DNA of 64,000 nt from assembly GCA_029448655.1 (NCBI GenBank), contig JACCLO010000010.1, positions 2,852,001 through 2,916,000 on the forward strand, in the 5' to 3' direction. This document shows, piece by piece, positions 20,660-33,773 of this stretch (the first letter of the stretch is position 1; the number at the start of each line of letters is the position of its first letter). This DNA is from Wolfiporia cocos. Lineage: Eukaryota; Basidiomycota; Agaricomycetes; Polyporales; Phaeolaceae. The notes below the pieces were generated by a model, which worked only from the letters and a program-made list of their open reading frames with translations, had not been told where the DNA came from and did not search any database. A program made the position numbers and the translations under genes.

Positions 20660-22003
20660 TGTAGAACAGTGATGAGGCTAAGGGAAAAGTGGGATGATGC
20701 AGCAAAAAACTCGGTCGGTCAGACACGTCTGCTTGCGTCACGTGCCCACACTTTTCCTTAATTCCTTCCAAAAACGGTTCAGCGATTGCTCTCAAACATT
20801 GTTTAAACTCCGGAACCTTAAACCTTCGTCTTGGTGGCTGCTGTGGCTGAGGGCTGTTTTGGCATCTCCCAGGTACTACTGGCTATAGCTCTTGCCACAT
20901 CTCATTATAAATTATGATACTGCTATCAGACTCTCTCTATGTTCTATAGTTTACTTTTCAGCATTGTATATATGGATATCTGTGTTGCTTACTTGTCAAT
21001 GACATCATAAATATGATGAAGTCAGTGATCAGACAGACTATCGTTCAAAATCCATGCACAGCAGAAGATCGAATAATCATATGGCTTCAAAATGTTATAT
21101 ATACATACTACACATACTTCTTATTATAACTATGATGTTTCTTCCAAGAGCCTAATTTTTCTGCAGGCACATAGAAAGTTGCTTGTATTTGGTACACCAT
21201 ACAATTGCACGGCTTATATCTCCAGAACCGTCCAACATAAAATCACCATTATATTTGTTTACACTATTCATATGTTAGTGAATGCTATGAATTAGTATCA
21301 TACGAATTGTATTAGATTCTGACCTTCGAAGAGCATGCCATTGAGAATGATCCGATAATTCATGTAGGGTTCTATATCAGGACTATAAACTATTATCAAG
21401 CTTATGAATGTGTAACATGTACAGTGAATAATATATTACATTGCAACAGAGGTTGCGATATACTGCGATTCAATTTTGATTCAATTATCTTATGTGAAGA
21501 AGCAAGGACACAACTGAAGTCCATGACTTGAGCAAATATATACATACAGAGTGCATCCAGAGTAACAGATATATTCAATGGTGCTATATTATGCCTCAAA
21601 GCTTGAAATAAAGGCAGTAAGAGAGTCACAAGCATGTAAACCAGTAGCTGGTAGTGTGGGATTAATAAATATGGCAGAGCCGCCACAGTCTCTTACCTGA
21701 CATGTGACATTTGAGGCTCCGGAACAATTTGTGGGTAAGAGAGTATTGAACTGTGCTTTATGGATGGACCTACATCTGCTAGGCTTAGACACCACTTTAT
21801 TATGAGTTAAAACATCATACATGATATATTGGCATCACATTCTGAGCTATAGAATGTCGATTGCTTGTTTCAGAATTGAATCATCAGTGCGCCCTGACGG
21901 CACGTGACCCAACCTGTCTTACGCGTTGCGTCGTCACAGAGCTTGGGCTGCTCATGCTATACATCGTGGACTTTGAGATCCCAGCTACTGATCACTCTAA
22001 AAC
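20660..22003. other. AT-rich intergenic DNA
   Basis: No supported gene; only short frames without recognisable motifs. Confidence 0.4.
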
Positions 22004-25000
22004 ATGCCCAAATTCATCTGCTCAGCATGTGAACGGGAATTCAACTCAGAGCGGGGACTCACTGTGCATCGGAAGTCCTGCTGTGAATGCGATAAGCAGA
22101 TGCAGCGCTTGGACACTCTCAAGCGAAAAATTCAATTATATTTGCAGGATAAATCAAAGCGGAAACATATAGATTTATCTCATGAACCTATTCCAGCTGC
22201 AATCTCAGATGCTTCCTTTGGGGAGCCACTCCAGATTGAAGCCAATGTCCTGGTGAGCTAGTTGCTTCTAAAATTGACATTGAAGTTTTGCTATGAGACT
22301 CACAAGGAAGGAAGTTATGTAGGATCCTGATCATGATATTATGGACTCTATGCAACCAATAGAAAAAAAACCCAGATCCACTACCTCCCGTCTCACAGAC
22401 CGGCAGACCTCTCCGTGCCCGCCGCCTGCCGAAAGCCTTCAATGATTTTGTACCTTCATCTGCGAGCACTCTTCCATCATATTTCTCACTACAGTCAACT
22501 TCTGCATACAAACCAACAGTGACACATCCTAATTCCTCAATTAATTCTGTCGCCCTGGGCCATGAACCCAGTACCTCTGAATTGTCATGGTTCACCCCTG
22601 GGGGGTACCAGCATCCCTCACTATTGTTGTATGGGCGCCGCTGCACGTGCGCGCGCCCCGCTCACTTTACGTTTCCTCTCAGTCGCGCCCTAGTTACCTC
22701 CAGGATCACCTGACCCAGTAGGCGCGCGCTAGTCAGGCAGCGCGCGTGCCAGGTACTCACATGATAGGTCACCATATAGTTACATGTTACGCTACTTGTA
22801 CAGTCACACTTACGTTACATGCGCACAGGCCATGACTGTAGGGCAGGCTAGATACTTAGCGTTCCAACACATGTACTTATACTGCAGCGATGAGGGCTTA
22901 CTCCCTCATCTTTGAGATTCTAGTCTTTGGGCCTTGGCCCCTTCCTTATTCTGCGCGTGATGCGTCTCTGCCCCGGGGGCCTTACTTGTCTATCTTGACT
23001 GTGTGCCGCCCTGTTATGTCGCCACTAGGAGTCCTTAGGTTGGGTTCGCCTTTGGTACAGCCGACCTGGTCACCGCTGGCGCGGTCGCACGCATGCCTCG
23101 TTAGGCACGTTAGGATTCCCCTGCAGTGCAGGTCCTCACAAACAAGTAAGTTTGTGACATGAATCACAAATTCCTAATCCTGGAATACCCTCTCACAAAT
23201 CCTCTGTAAATTCCCAGAACCCCGCCTCCGAGATCTCTGATGCAGGACCCTCCATTTCACTCACAAATACATTCAGCTCTTGCACCAATAGCCTGCCCAA
23301 TTCATTTGGGCTGTACCGCTCATACACCCATCTCCCTTCTCGTGACCCTGAGGAGGTGACAACCTTAATATCTGTTTGTGACTCTCCTGCTTTACAGGCT
23401 GCATCTCAACAACCTGGCAACTGGTGGTCAGGACTTGGCAGTATGAACTCGGTTCTAGATGCCCAGAAGACATTCTATGCCCCATTTCCTAATCCAAGCT
23501 TATACTGCCTGATGCAGTGGGACTATGCTGTAGGATCCAATTCAGGCTCTGATTCCAGGCTTGATAGTCTTGTCAACGATGCCCTACAAGCATCATATTT
23601 TTCACTCACTCACCTAAAGGATTACTTGGGTGCATCTTGTGAGCGGAAGCGAATGGACACTTACATTGACAAGCAGATAAGCACTGAGATATTCTCAGCT
23701 GCTGATGGATGGCGAGAGGCTACACTACATATTCCCATGCCAGCTGATAGTGTTTAGCAACCAGAGGAGAATGCAGAAACTTTGGCGGTACCAGGAGTTC
23801 ATTACCACCCACTTACTCAAATTATCAAGAATGCCTTCACATCTCCTGCTGCAGCGAACTGGCACTATACACCATTTCGACTTCAATGGACAGATCCGAA
23901 GGATCCAGAGGGCTCATCAATTCGTGTATACTCCGAGCTTTTTCACTGTGATGCCTTCATCGAGGAGAATGAGAGACTCCAGAGCCAACCTTGTGAACCT
24001 GGCTGCGAGCTTGAAAGGGCAATAGCAGCTATGATGCTCTGGTCAGATTCTACCCATCTTGCAGACTTTGGCACCACATCCCTCTGGCCTATATATGTAT
24101 ATTTTGGAAATTAATCAAAATATGAACGCGGCAAACCTACTCAGTTTGCATCACATCATGCAGCATATATCCCATCTGTGAGTACTGATACTCTATGAAA
24201 GTAGCTTATCTGACTATGTCTAGCTACCCGATTGGTTCCAGACCATTTATACTAGGGTATATGGTCGACCTGCCCCTGCAGATTTATTTACATTTACTCG
24301 ACGCGAACTATATCAAGCTACATGGCGTCTTTTTTGGATGAGGAGTTCATGCATGCATACAAGCATGGCATTATTGTGCTATGTGCTGATGGTATAGTAC
24401 GACACCTCTACCCCAAATTTTTTTACCTACTCAGCGGACTATCCTGGAAAGTATGTCAATAGCTTATTCACTTTTACATTTGCTAATGTATACTCCTATA
24501 GAGTGCTAATTGCCTGTATCAAATACTAGGACGTTGCCCCTGCCCACGCTGTTTGACAGAGACGAAGTATATAAGTGCAATTGGCACAAATGCTGACATG
24601 CAACGCCGACAGCACTTGCGAGAAGACAGTCCTGCCCATCAAAAACAAGTTGAGACAGCACGCACCTGGATATTTGACCGTGGATGGAGTCTCACAAGTG
24701 AACGTACCAAGGGGACACTGGAGAAGCAGTCACTTACCATGGTTCGAATATGTATTAGTATTTATTATTACTTGTCGCCATGCTCACTTATTATAGAACG
24801 CATTCTCTGAGCGGCTCTTGAGCTCTGGATTCAACTACTTTTCGATGCTTGTTGTAGACCAACTGCATGAGTTTGAACTTGGAGTTTGGAAGGCTACATT
24901 CACACACCTTCTACGTATTTTATATGCCTATGGTGATGGTCCTATTCAGTCACTGAATGAAAGGTAACACTCAAATACTATGACTGAATACAACGGTTGA

Positions 25001-27192
25001 TCAATTATTATTCAGATATCGCAACGTTCCTACATTTGGGAGGGATACCATACGTAAATTTAATAACAATGCATCAGGTATGAAGAAGCTTTCAGCACAC
25101 GATTTTGAAGATCTACTTCAGGTATGATCCAGCTCCAATTTGAACCTATGTTTATTGGACTAACTTTGAAGTTAGTGCGCAATTCCAGTATTTGAGGATC
25201 TTCTTCCCTCACCACATAATGTTATACATGACCTATTATTCACCCTAGCCATGTGGCATGCATATGCAAAATTGCGGATGCATACAGACAAAACCCTAGA
25301 CTTCTTTGAAGGTTGTACCTCCATGCTTGGATGCAGCTTACGCCAATTTTTCAAGAAGACGTGCACCAAATTCATAACGCGCGAGCTTCCAAATGAAGAA
25401 ACAGCTCGTCGTCGCAAAGTTGCGGGAAGGAAGGCATACAACAAAGGCAAAGACAGGGCACAGTCTTCTACTTCGCAAGGGGGAAGTCGGAATAATGGCG
25501 CAAAATTCAAGACCTTTAGTCTCTCCACTGTCAAGTTACATTTCTTAGGGGACTATGTCAGCTCAATCCGTGCCTTTGGAACTACTGACAATTATACTAC
25601 TCAGATTGTAAAGTGTTTATATTTGATATAACAACTTGAGCTCATGTTCTGTTATTTCCAGGGTGAACAAGAGCACAAGCATGTAAAGCGCTTTTATGCC
25701 CGGACGAACAAACACAAATTTGAGAAGCAAATTGCTCGTCATTCCCAGCGAGAGCGGCTTCTCAATCAAATTAGGCTTCGTGAGAGGCGTCTTCAAGAAG
25801 CCCTCAGAGCATGGCAGACAGGAACAGGACCTGTTAGCTCAGCTACTCCGGGTACTTCATCTACAACATCGGCTGTCGGATTAACCATAGTGCCACAGCA
25901 GCATGAGCCTTCTGAGAAAATTAATTCTAGACGGCTCAGGGCACCTGCAGTTGTTGAATTTACAGAACCTGAAGCCCTTCCAAAAATGTCACCCTCAGCA
26001 CACTATCAAGTCTCCAAGGAGTGGCATTATCACCATGATCTCATACAGTGGCTGTCAGAGCATCAGGGGGATCATGCAGTAACCGTAAGATATTATATTG
26101 CTCATGAATGGACATTTACTGATTTGATTGTTCAGGACTTTTATCCTGACTTGATTGACCACCTCCTTGCACGATTACTCAGAAGAACTTATAGTGGAGA
26201 TGAATACAACTTTACATCTCGTGATCGTGCCACTGTGGCGATAGTCAACAACCGCATGTACCGCCACAAGGTCATACGTTTCAACTACACCACCTATGAT
26301 CTTCACCGGTGTACTGATTCAGTAAACCCCCGGACACATCCTGACATCATGGTGCGCTCACATGAGGATGAAAATAGCAATGACTGGCACCCATACTGGT
26401 ATGGACACATTATTGGAGTATTCCACTTCGATGTCAGGCATTTGGGCCCTCAGTCAAGCAACTCTGACATCCAGCGCATGGACGCTCTATGGGTGCGCTG
26501 GTTCGGTCGTGATTTATCCTATCAATCAGGCTGGAAGGATCGCCGTCTTCCTCGAGTAGGATTTCTGGACAGCACTCAACCTGGAGCTTTTGGGTTTCTT
26601 GACCCCAATGAAGTAATACGAGCTGTTCATATAATTCCTGCCTTTGCACATGGCCGAACTACACAACATCTACCACCTTCAATTGCTCGTCAAGATCACG
26701 ACAATGATGAGAACTGGTGCTACTACTATGTCAATATGTGAGTTGTATGGCTTTTTGCATGCACTTCATTGATGAAGTCGAAATAGCTTTGTTGATAGGG
26801 ATATGTTTATGAGATTCCATGGTGGTGGGATTGGTCATAAGGATTTATGGGACTTATTGGAACAGTTGCAGCCACCATGGGATCAGCGAGGAAAAATTAA
26901 TGGCACAGAGGAAGTGGAAGATGAAGTACTAATGAAGGATGAGGATGGCAGTGAGGGCAACGAGGAGAATATAGGGAGCAGCAGTGACGAAGGTGAGGAT
27001 GAAGATATTCATGATGAGAATGAGGAGGGGAATGGGGGGGAAAATGAGGAGGAGGAGGAGGAGGAGGAGGAGGAGGAGGATGAAGACATTGAAATAATAC
27101 TGGCTGCAGAACATGGGGCACTCGGGGCTGAGGATGGTGAGAATGATGATGACCTGTACATAAACTATGATGTAGGCTTTGGGGATCTCTGA
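22004..27192 (+). pseudogene. Plavaka-type DNA transposase gene, decayed
   Basis: Starts with a C2H2-like motif (FICSACEREF, TVHRKSC; exon 22004-22251). Downstream exons carry Plavaka/KDZ-like conserved blocks: NSFGLYRSYTHLPSRDPEE (about 23300), VPGVHYHPLTQIIKNAF (23790), DSTHLADFGTTSLWPIYVYF (24045), the ADYPGK/CPRCLTETK region (24430-24570), NYFSMLVVDQLHEFELGVWK (24830), VPTFGRDTIRKFNNNASGMK (25030), EQEHKHVKRFYARTNKHKFE (25665), and a C-terminal half at 25644-26741 plus 26803-27192, ending in an acidic Glu/Asp tract. Breaks are a probable 1-nt frameshift near 22405, a solo LTR at 22583-23159, an in-frame TAG at 23755-23757 and a TAA at 24112-24114 (FGN-stop-SKYERGKP). It is non-functional as it stands. 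Confidence 0.8.
22583..23159 (+). mobile_element. Solo LTR (gypsy-like), 577 bp, inserted in the transposase gene
   Basis: It runs from TGTCATGGTTCACC to AAGTTTGTGACA and is flanked by a perfect 5-bp duplication TGAAT (22578-22582 and 23160-23164). It is the same family as 3320-3890 (571 bp). It interrupts the Plavaka coding region between the Ser-rich N-terminal exon and the NSFGLYRS block. Confidence 0.85.
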
Positions 27193-28237
27193 GAAATTTC
27201 ATTCAATCACTGTTGTAATGCGTGTAAGTAGCTATGAACGGATTGACGCACTAAAGTAGTCAGGAATATAGCCAGGCCTTGCTAACATGCATATTGCTAG
27301 AAGAACTTAATTATTAATGTTCAAAAGACTATAATACACATTTATTATACGATTACAGGCATATCAAGATCGCCCAAATCCGTCACGAACTCGTCAAGCT
27401 ATAGCAATAACGAGTTCAGATGTCAATTGGGAAGCTCAGCCACCGGCACGTTTGACGCGTCTCGATGCGCGGGAAATCGTCACGTGTCCGCGCCATAAGC
27501 CTCGAGTAGACTTCAATGCCCGGCCGATCCTCGAAACACAGATGTATGACCCGGTAAGATATGCTATAGCAGAATAGTGGCATGATCTGCTTACAGCTTT
27601 CTTTCTATTGGTTTTGTTTCATAAGTCATAAGATAGTTAGTAATCTTTCTCATTTAATACCCCAGTGTATATTGCAATGCCCGGTAAACCGAGCATTACC
27701 GACACTGTTTCTTCTTAGCATATATGGGCATATAGTAGTGATGTATGCATCATATATGCGCATGCAATATTATGATGCACTTATATGTCAAAGCATCCAG
27801 GATGCAGCACTATGAACCAATTATATACGCATCTGATATCTGAGACTACATGTATCAACAAGATATATTAATACAAGTCCTCCATGTATCATCGAGTCAC
27901 ATATATGCACATGCATGCTCATATATTATACCCATGGTACATTTGAGGACATGCAAATTGTCGCAACCATTGTAGTGGCATGTGATGCCTTACATATGCA
28001 TACATAACACTCAAACTGTTGCAAACACCTGCATGCCTTATATGCACATACAGTTATCCTGCTTTTTTGCTGATGACATGTAATCGATTGACCATCTAGA
28101 TGGGCAGCATTCAATCAAGCGTTAGAATCATAGCTTGGTGCATGCAGCCGGACCGCAGCTCATAGACAAGAGAGGCCTCAGCATGGGAGCTTTGGCAGAC
28201 ATCCTGGAACAGTGTTACGATTCTACCAGTAGTTCTA
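27193..28237. other. Intergenic, likely transposon flank
   Basis: 27360-27555 contains a short plus-strand coding-like stretch (PARLTRLDAREIVTCPRHKP) that may be another remnant exon. The rest is AT-rich with many ATATATGCAT-like words. Confidence 0.35.
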
Positions 28238-28570
28238 TGTTTCATCCCTTGTGGCACTCAACCGCGACACTTCTCCTTTATTACTCATATCGTTAGCCTG
28301 ACAGACTTAATAGTAGCAGTACCAAGGACACTATGACCCTGATTAACAGACCGAAGTATATAACCTGATGTAAATACCGGTCAAGTTCCTCAGCTCGACC
28401 TTGTTGAATTACAAGGATCTTATACTCATTCTCAAAGGCTTGAGCAATTAAGCCTGCAGCTTGTATATCGACGCTCTGACTCTGAGGAGTCCGACGAGTA
28501 GTGCGCTACTCGATACGCTGAGTCACTCGACTTAGTCATTTTGCATTGAACGGATATTTGATCCGTAACA
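28238..28570 (-). mobile_element. Copia-like LTR, 333 bp
   Basis: On the minus strand it starts TGTTACGGATCAAATATCC and ends GGGATGAAACA. A second copy of exactly 333 bp lies on the plus strand at 63474-63806, with strong similarity along its whole length (both contain AACAAGGTCGAGCTGAGGAA). Similarity continues weakly beyond the 3' end, suggesting that part of an internal region remains to the left. No matching flanking duplication was found. Confidence 0.65.
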
Positions 28571-29623
28571 AACAGTATGCACCAGATTTTGGTGGAAACG
28601 CGTTATTCGTCAAGTGCATCAATGATTACATTCGTGCCATGGAGAGTACATATGAAACTGCGGGTCTACTGGTAACTGTAAGCAAATCAGGGGTTGGTGA
28701 CACTACTACAGCACGTTTATCCCTAGCTGCCAGAACTTCCACCATACACTCCACACACAAAGAATCAACTGCACATTGCGGAGGCCTGATGGGAAATAGC
28801 AACAAAAGCAGGAGCAGGAGGCAGAGGAGGAGGGCGAGCTCAACTGGGTGTGGATAGTAGATAAGGCGGTGTCTATTTGACGCTAATTAGCTGTTAATTG
28901 GGCTAATTAGCGCTAATTAGCGTTAATTAGCGTGGGGTCCCCGGGGACGTGGCCCCCGGACCCCCATTTCTAATTAACCGTTAATAACACCTGTTACTCT
29001 GAGGGCCGAGGGCCAGTGCTAATTAGCTGTTAATTAGACTCGAATCTCTGCTTCACCGCGCCCTAGCTCGGATGGCCGAGGAAGACGTTGTTATGAATCT
29101 TAAGTAAGTAGTGTAGTCGTAGGATGAATACGTTACTGCGTTTCGAGAATTGACTTGGAGCCCTCGAGCTTTGCGCAGACAAAATCGTCTTAGGGTATAA
29201 AGCTTGAATGGACTAGGACCCGGTTTTTTGTATATAATCAGGTCGTGCGCTAGGGACGCCGGGCGCGTCTCGAAATGCGTCAGTGGCGCCCGATCCATCT
29301 CGTGCTAGCTGGAGGCTATGCACGTAGGGAAATAGTTGTATATTGTATATTGACTGGGAGAGAAGCATTCTGTGAGGGCACACACCGCAGTTCCACCCTA
29401 GATGGTCAAGTGCCATATTCCTGTAACCGTGACGTGAGTCTAGCATTGTCCGTCTTTGCTCATGATGTGAGCGAATGGCATGACGTCGCACAGGACAGAA
29501 TACACGTTTGTATAACAACAGCTCCAGTAGTAATACAATCCGTACTGTCAAGGCACATACATCGGACGAACCAAGGTGCTGTGACGCAGAGAAACGGAAC
29601 CACGAATCCGCAGCGGCGGAGGC
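28571..29623. other. Intergenic with palindromic GCTAATTAGC cluster
   Basis: The 10-bp palindrome GCTAATTAGC occurs at 28882, 28902, 28912 and 29018, mixed with GTTAATTAG and flanking a GC-rich core at about 28930-28970 (GGGGTCCCCGGGGACG). No gene is seen. Confidence 0.6.
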
Positions 29624-30402
29624 TCACCAGTGCAGGCGGTGCGTTGGGCACTGGTACCCGGTAGGGTTCTTGTGGAGGTATTCCTGATGGTATTCCTCCG
29701 CGTCCCACCATTCTCCCGCGGACACAATTTGTGTGACGATTTTCTTGCCTGCATCGCCCGTGCTTAGTCAGCATAGTGCTAATGTAGTGTGTACCAGGGG
29801 AGAGAGAAACGCACCGATAGGGTCGAAGTGTTTCTTCTGCACCTCGGCAGTGACGCGCTGTGCGGTCTCGAGTTGCGCGGGCGAGTGGTAGAAGATCGCG
29901 GAGCGATATTCTGTTTGATTGGGGAAGAAAGGGAAAGTTAAATGAGTGAGCAATGTAAGGAAGAGAGGGCACGCACGCGTCCCGAAGTCCGCGCCCTGCG
30001 AGTTGAGCGTCGTCGGGTCGTGTGTCCTGTAGAAGAACTCTGGCGTGCGACCATCAGCCTTTCCCCCATGCCACAGCCAGCAGCACACTTACCGACGAGC
30101 TCGGCGTAGCTCACAACGGCGGGATCAAACTCAATGCGGAGCGACTCCGCGTGGTCGGTCGCGCCGGTGCAGACGGTGCGGTAGTCGGGGTTCGTTGCGT
30201 CGGGCTTGCCGCCGGTGTAGCCGACGGCCGTGCGGAGGATGCCCTTGTTCTGCGCGATGGGGTAGTGCTTCAAGAAGATGTGCTCGACACCCCAGAAGCA
30301 CCCCGCGGCAAACGTCGCGATCTCCGGCCGGCTGCCTGCGCGGCGCGGCGGTCAGTCCCGCGGGGGAATGTATGTTCGCGCGGATGCGGGCGTACCTGCC
30401 AT
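29624..30402 (-). CDS. msrA: Peptide methionine-S-sulfoxide reductase MsrA
   Basis: Repairs oxidised proteins by reducing the S epimer of methionine sulfoxide, using thioredoxin. Five exons: 30402-30396, 30335-30093, 30039-29977, 29910-29815 and 29748-29624, giving 177 aa with GT-AG introns of 53-66 bp. The catalytic motif GCFWG (Cys15) follows a very short N-terminus. Other family blocks are AVGYTGG, PDYRTVCTG, HAESLRIEFDP, EFFYRTHDPTTLN, QGADFGTQYRSAIF and the C-terminal HQEYLHKNPTGYQCPTHRL, whose Cys (about 170) is a possible resolving cysteine. The first exon codes only Met-Ala plus one base. No targeting peptide is seen, so it is likely cytosolic. Summed exons are in frame (534 nt). Confidence 0.93.
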
Positions 30403-31834
30403 GGTCGTCAAGCGTGCGTTCGGTGTGTTCTGGAGGGTGGTATGGGAGGAAGAGAGGAGAGAGAGTAAGGAGAGGCGGAGGCGGTTCGCGGCAGTGAGCA
30501 TGCAGAGTGGTCGGGCACTGACAAACGCGATCGCGGAAGTGCGACATACGATGGCGCGAAGCACGTGAAGGTAACACCTAACGTAACCGCCAGATCTGCG
30601 ATGCGATCTGACCTAGAGCCGTAGTGTATGTACAGGGAGGCAACTCTAAATTACGAATCTCGAAGATACGTGGCTTGTGGGCTCTTATCCAGGCCGCTAC
30701 CTTCACTCGACTCGTCGCCCAATACGTGTAATCGAAACTATGTAATCTCAACAAACAGACACCCACATCATGTGGCAACTTGCAAGAGCGGCAGGTTCGA
30801 AGCCTTCACCAGTACAAATAGCGTAAGGTATCAGCTGAGGCCATCACAGACAGCTTTCGTGCCAGTTCACGATATGGTGATTCTCAAGCGTCCCCCATCT
30901 AATGTCACCAATAAAGGGATGCTGTATGTAGTGGATTCGGGCCTCCCAAGTTGCACATCAATTCCACCATATGGACTACCACAACACGAGTAAGTTCCGA
31001 GCAACTATTGCATTTATCTTCTCAATTAAGTGAGGTATGACCTCTGCAAAGACCAATTGAACAGACCTCTATCCCGTCTGAGTATCAGAAACTGTCCCGA
31101 CAGCGACGTACCTTTAGCTTGATGGCTCTTCTTGCAAGTTCGTCGTGGAGTCACGAGCCGTCAATTCCGCGTTGCCGGAAAGTGCAAAAGCCGCGAGCTA
31201 GCATCTCTTATGCCGGCGCACTCATCGACAGTCAGCAGGTCCTTGTAGCTCATGACGCAGGCCCGTTGCTCAACGCACGCGACAGAGCTCCCGCTTCCAA
31301 TTTCAAATGCGCGCCGTATGCCTACCATATTGACTTTGTAGAGCCAATACGAATGCACGTAGTGCATTGCCAGTGTTCGCAACTCTCATCACTCGCTCCT
31401 TCGTACACGATGATGGTTGCACTCCCCGTGTCACTGCCCTCTATAACGCCGTGCTGTTAGCCGTGATCACTGCGGCCCGCCATCATGGCAACACCGGGAA
31501 CTGTGAAAGTCCCATTGTGCGTGCGATCACCGCACTCATCACATGTATGGCATTCAGCCTTTCGGTGCCGCGTCGTCAGGCCCATGTCCGCCGGGCCGCT
31601 CTACAGGGAAACACCACCCATCTGCATGCTGTGCGACGCCACCATGAGAATGTACGATGTGCGCAGTACCTATTGCCGGGCCGCGGCCGCTCTCCGTATG
31701 CTGCAACGATGCAAGGACGTCAACATCTTCCAGAACACCTGCATTACTGCAGCGGGCGTATATAACGGGCTCACTGACATGGTTGGGCTGGCCAGTAGCC
31801 CTGCATATCTTGTCTCTGCAGCCTCTCTGACATC
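30403..31834. other. Intergenic between msrA and the GH28 gene
   Basis: Divergent promoter region for the minus-strand msrA and the plus-strand GH28 gene. Short frames show no motifs. Confidence 0.45.
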
Positions 31835-33773
31835 ATGCTCGCGGTGGCCTTTGGTCTGACTTTGAGCGCGATCGCGGCAGCCCAGCTCTCTGGCTCGGTG
31901 GGCCCCATCACGTCGCTCTCGGACAAGTCCCATCTGTGCAACGTCCTCGACTATGGCGGTACGATCGGCTCGAGCGACATCGGGCCCGCGATACAGAAGG
32001 CGTATGACGTGCGTTTTCAGCCAAGATTCGCTAACTGATTATCGGTGCTGATGGATCGCACAGGACTGTGTGCTAACGAATTCGAGCGCGTCAACGCTCT
32101 ACGTCCCGGAAGGTCTGCTCTTTACGCATCCTACTTCGCTGTGAATTGATTGTGTTGTGGATACCAGGTGACTACGACATGCAGACGTGGGTCACGCTCA
32201 GCGGTGGTACTAAATGGGCCTTCCGCCTCGATGGCCTGATCACCCGCACCTGTGCGCAGTTTGCATCCTGCCTTCTTGCTATCGCCGCTCACATTTGTAC
32301 AAATGTGCGCATTTCACAGCTACCACCACTGGAAACATGATCGTCGTCGAGAATGCGGATGATTTCGAGTTCTACTCCCAGAACTCCGCGGGTGGGATCC
32401 AGGGTGCGGGATACCAGTGCCGGAATGACGGGTGCGTCCTTTCTTTGCTCGAGTTCTCAATGTTGAAACTCACGACAAGCAAAGCCCCCGCTTGATCCGA
32501 ATGGTTACCTCCACCCGCTGGTCACTACACGATATCATTCTCGTCGATTGTACGCCATGGATTTCTTCATTCACTTCAGAAGAAATGATTTGACAAAGTT
32601 CTGTACATTGACAGCACCAGAGTTCCATCTTGTCATCCAGGACGGTTCGGGAGGCGAGGTCTATAACCTAGCAATCAGGTTCGTCATGACGACCGTTCCG
32701 GTTATGAGGACCTTTTATAGAATGCGCCGCGTAGAGGTGCGGACATCGGCGGTTCCGATGGCGTCGACGTCTGGGGTGACAATTATTGGATCCATGATGT
32801 CGAGGTGACGAACCGCGACGAGTGTGTCACTGTAAAGGTGAAACGTACTTCCATTGCAATCGAAAGGATTGAGCGTATTTCTAGTCTCCCGCGTCCAACA
32901 TTCTCGTCGAACGCAGTGGGTGTTCTTTGGCTTGTATATCATAGACGGCACGAGCCTCACCACCCCTCTTCTTAGTATGGTGCAACCAATCTGGGGGGAG
33001 CGCCATGGGCAGTCTAGCCGTGAACACGTCCATTGAGAATATCCTCTACCGGTAGGCCGCTTGTGACCTACGAATGTGAGACTTCTCACTAGCTGCCAGC
33101 AATGTCTACACTGTCGGCGGCAACCAGGCATACATGATCAAAGGCAACGGCGGCTCTGGTACGGTAACGAACGCCGTCTTCGAAAACTTCATCTCGCGCG
33201 ACACCGCGTATGGCCTTGATATCAATGAATTCTGGGCTTCGATGTCGACGCTCGCAGGCAACGGCGTCCTGCTGTACAACATCACCTTTAAGGTACGTGC
33301 GCGCCAGCCCCCTCCCCACACCATGGCGAGGAGGAATTGACGCCGGCGCAGAGCTGGGACGGGAACGTCGCAGACGGGGTCGAGCGCTCGCCGATTCAGA
33401 TCCTGTGCGCAGACAAGACGCCGTGTTATGATATCTACCTGGAGGACGTGTACATGTGGTCGCTCACGGACGAGGCGACGTGGAAGTGCGAGAGCGCGTA
33501 CGGGAGCGGCGCGTGCCTCGAGTCCGGCACGGACTACACGAGCTACGCGGAGCAGACGACGTCGTACACACAGCCTGCGGGGTACACGACGCCGACGACG
33601 ATGTCGGGCGACCTCACTGCAGGTTTTGGGAGCACGACGCTCATCCCGACGCCGTAAGTGCTTGTCCAACGCGTGGGAAGGTCATGAACTGATGCGGCGG
33701 CTGATGCAGGACGATTCCGACGATGTTCTTCCCTGGCTTGCCGCAAATCTCACCTCTGATGAAGAACCAATGA
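31835..33773 (+). CDS. GH28 rhamnogalacturonase (secreted pectinase)
   Basis: Predicted to hydrolyse galacturonate-rhamnose bonds in rhamnogalacturonan I outside the cell. Twelve exons: 31835-32008, 32064-32112, 32168-32251, 32320-32431, 32485-32549, 32615-32678, 32735-32837, 32885-32915, 32976-33051, 33100-33292, 33352-33653, 33710-33773. They sum to 1,317 nt, 438 aa. A signal peptide ([15 protein letters not shown]) is followed by the right-handed beta-helix repeats. Catalytic-region motifs are GSDGVDVWG (189-197) and NRDECVTVK (209-217), where Asp-Glu replaces the Asp-Asp of polygalacturonases as in rhamnogalacturonases. Next come QSGGSAMGS (232-240) and [11 protein letters not shown]. The C-terminal FFPGL segment is short. 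Extreme splitting into small exons is typical of mushroom secreted enzymes. Exo versus endo action cannot be told. Confidence 0.9.

Noticed and set aside
26897..27202. 101-aa His/Pro-rich minus frame
   Set aside because: Antisense of the acidic tail of the Plavaka gene.
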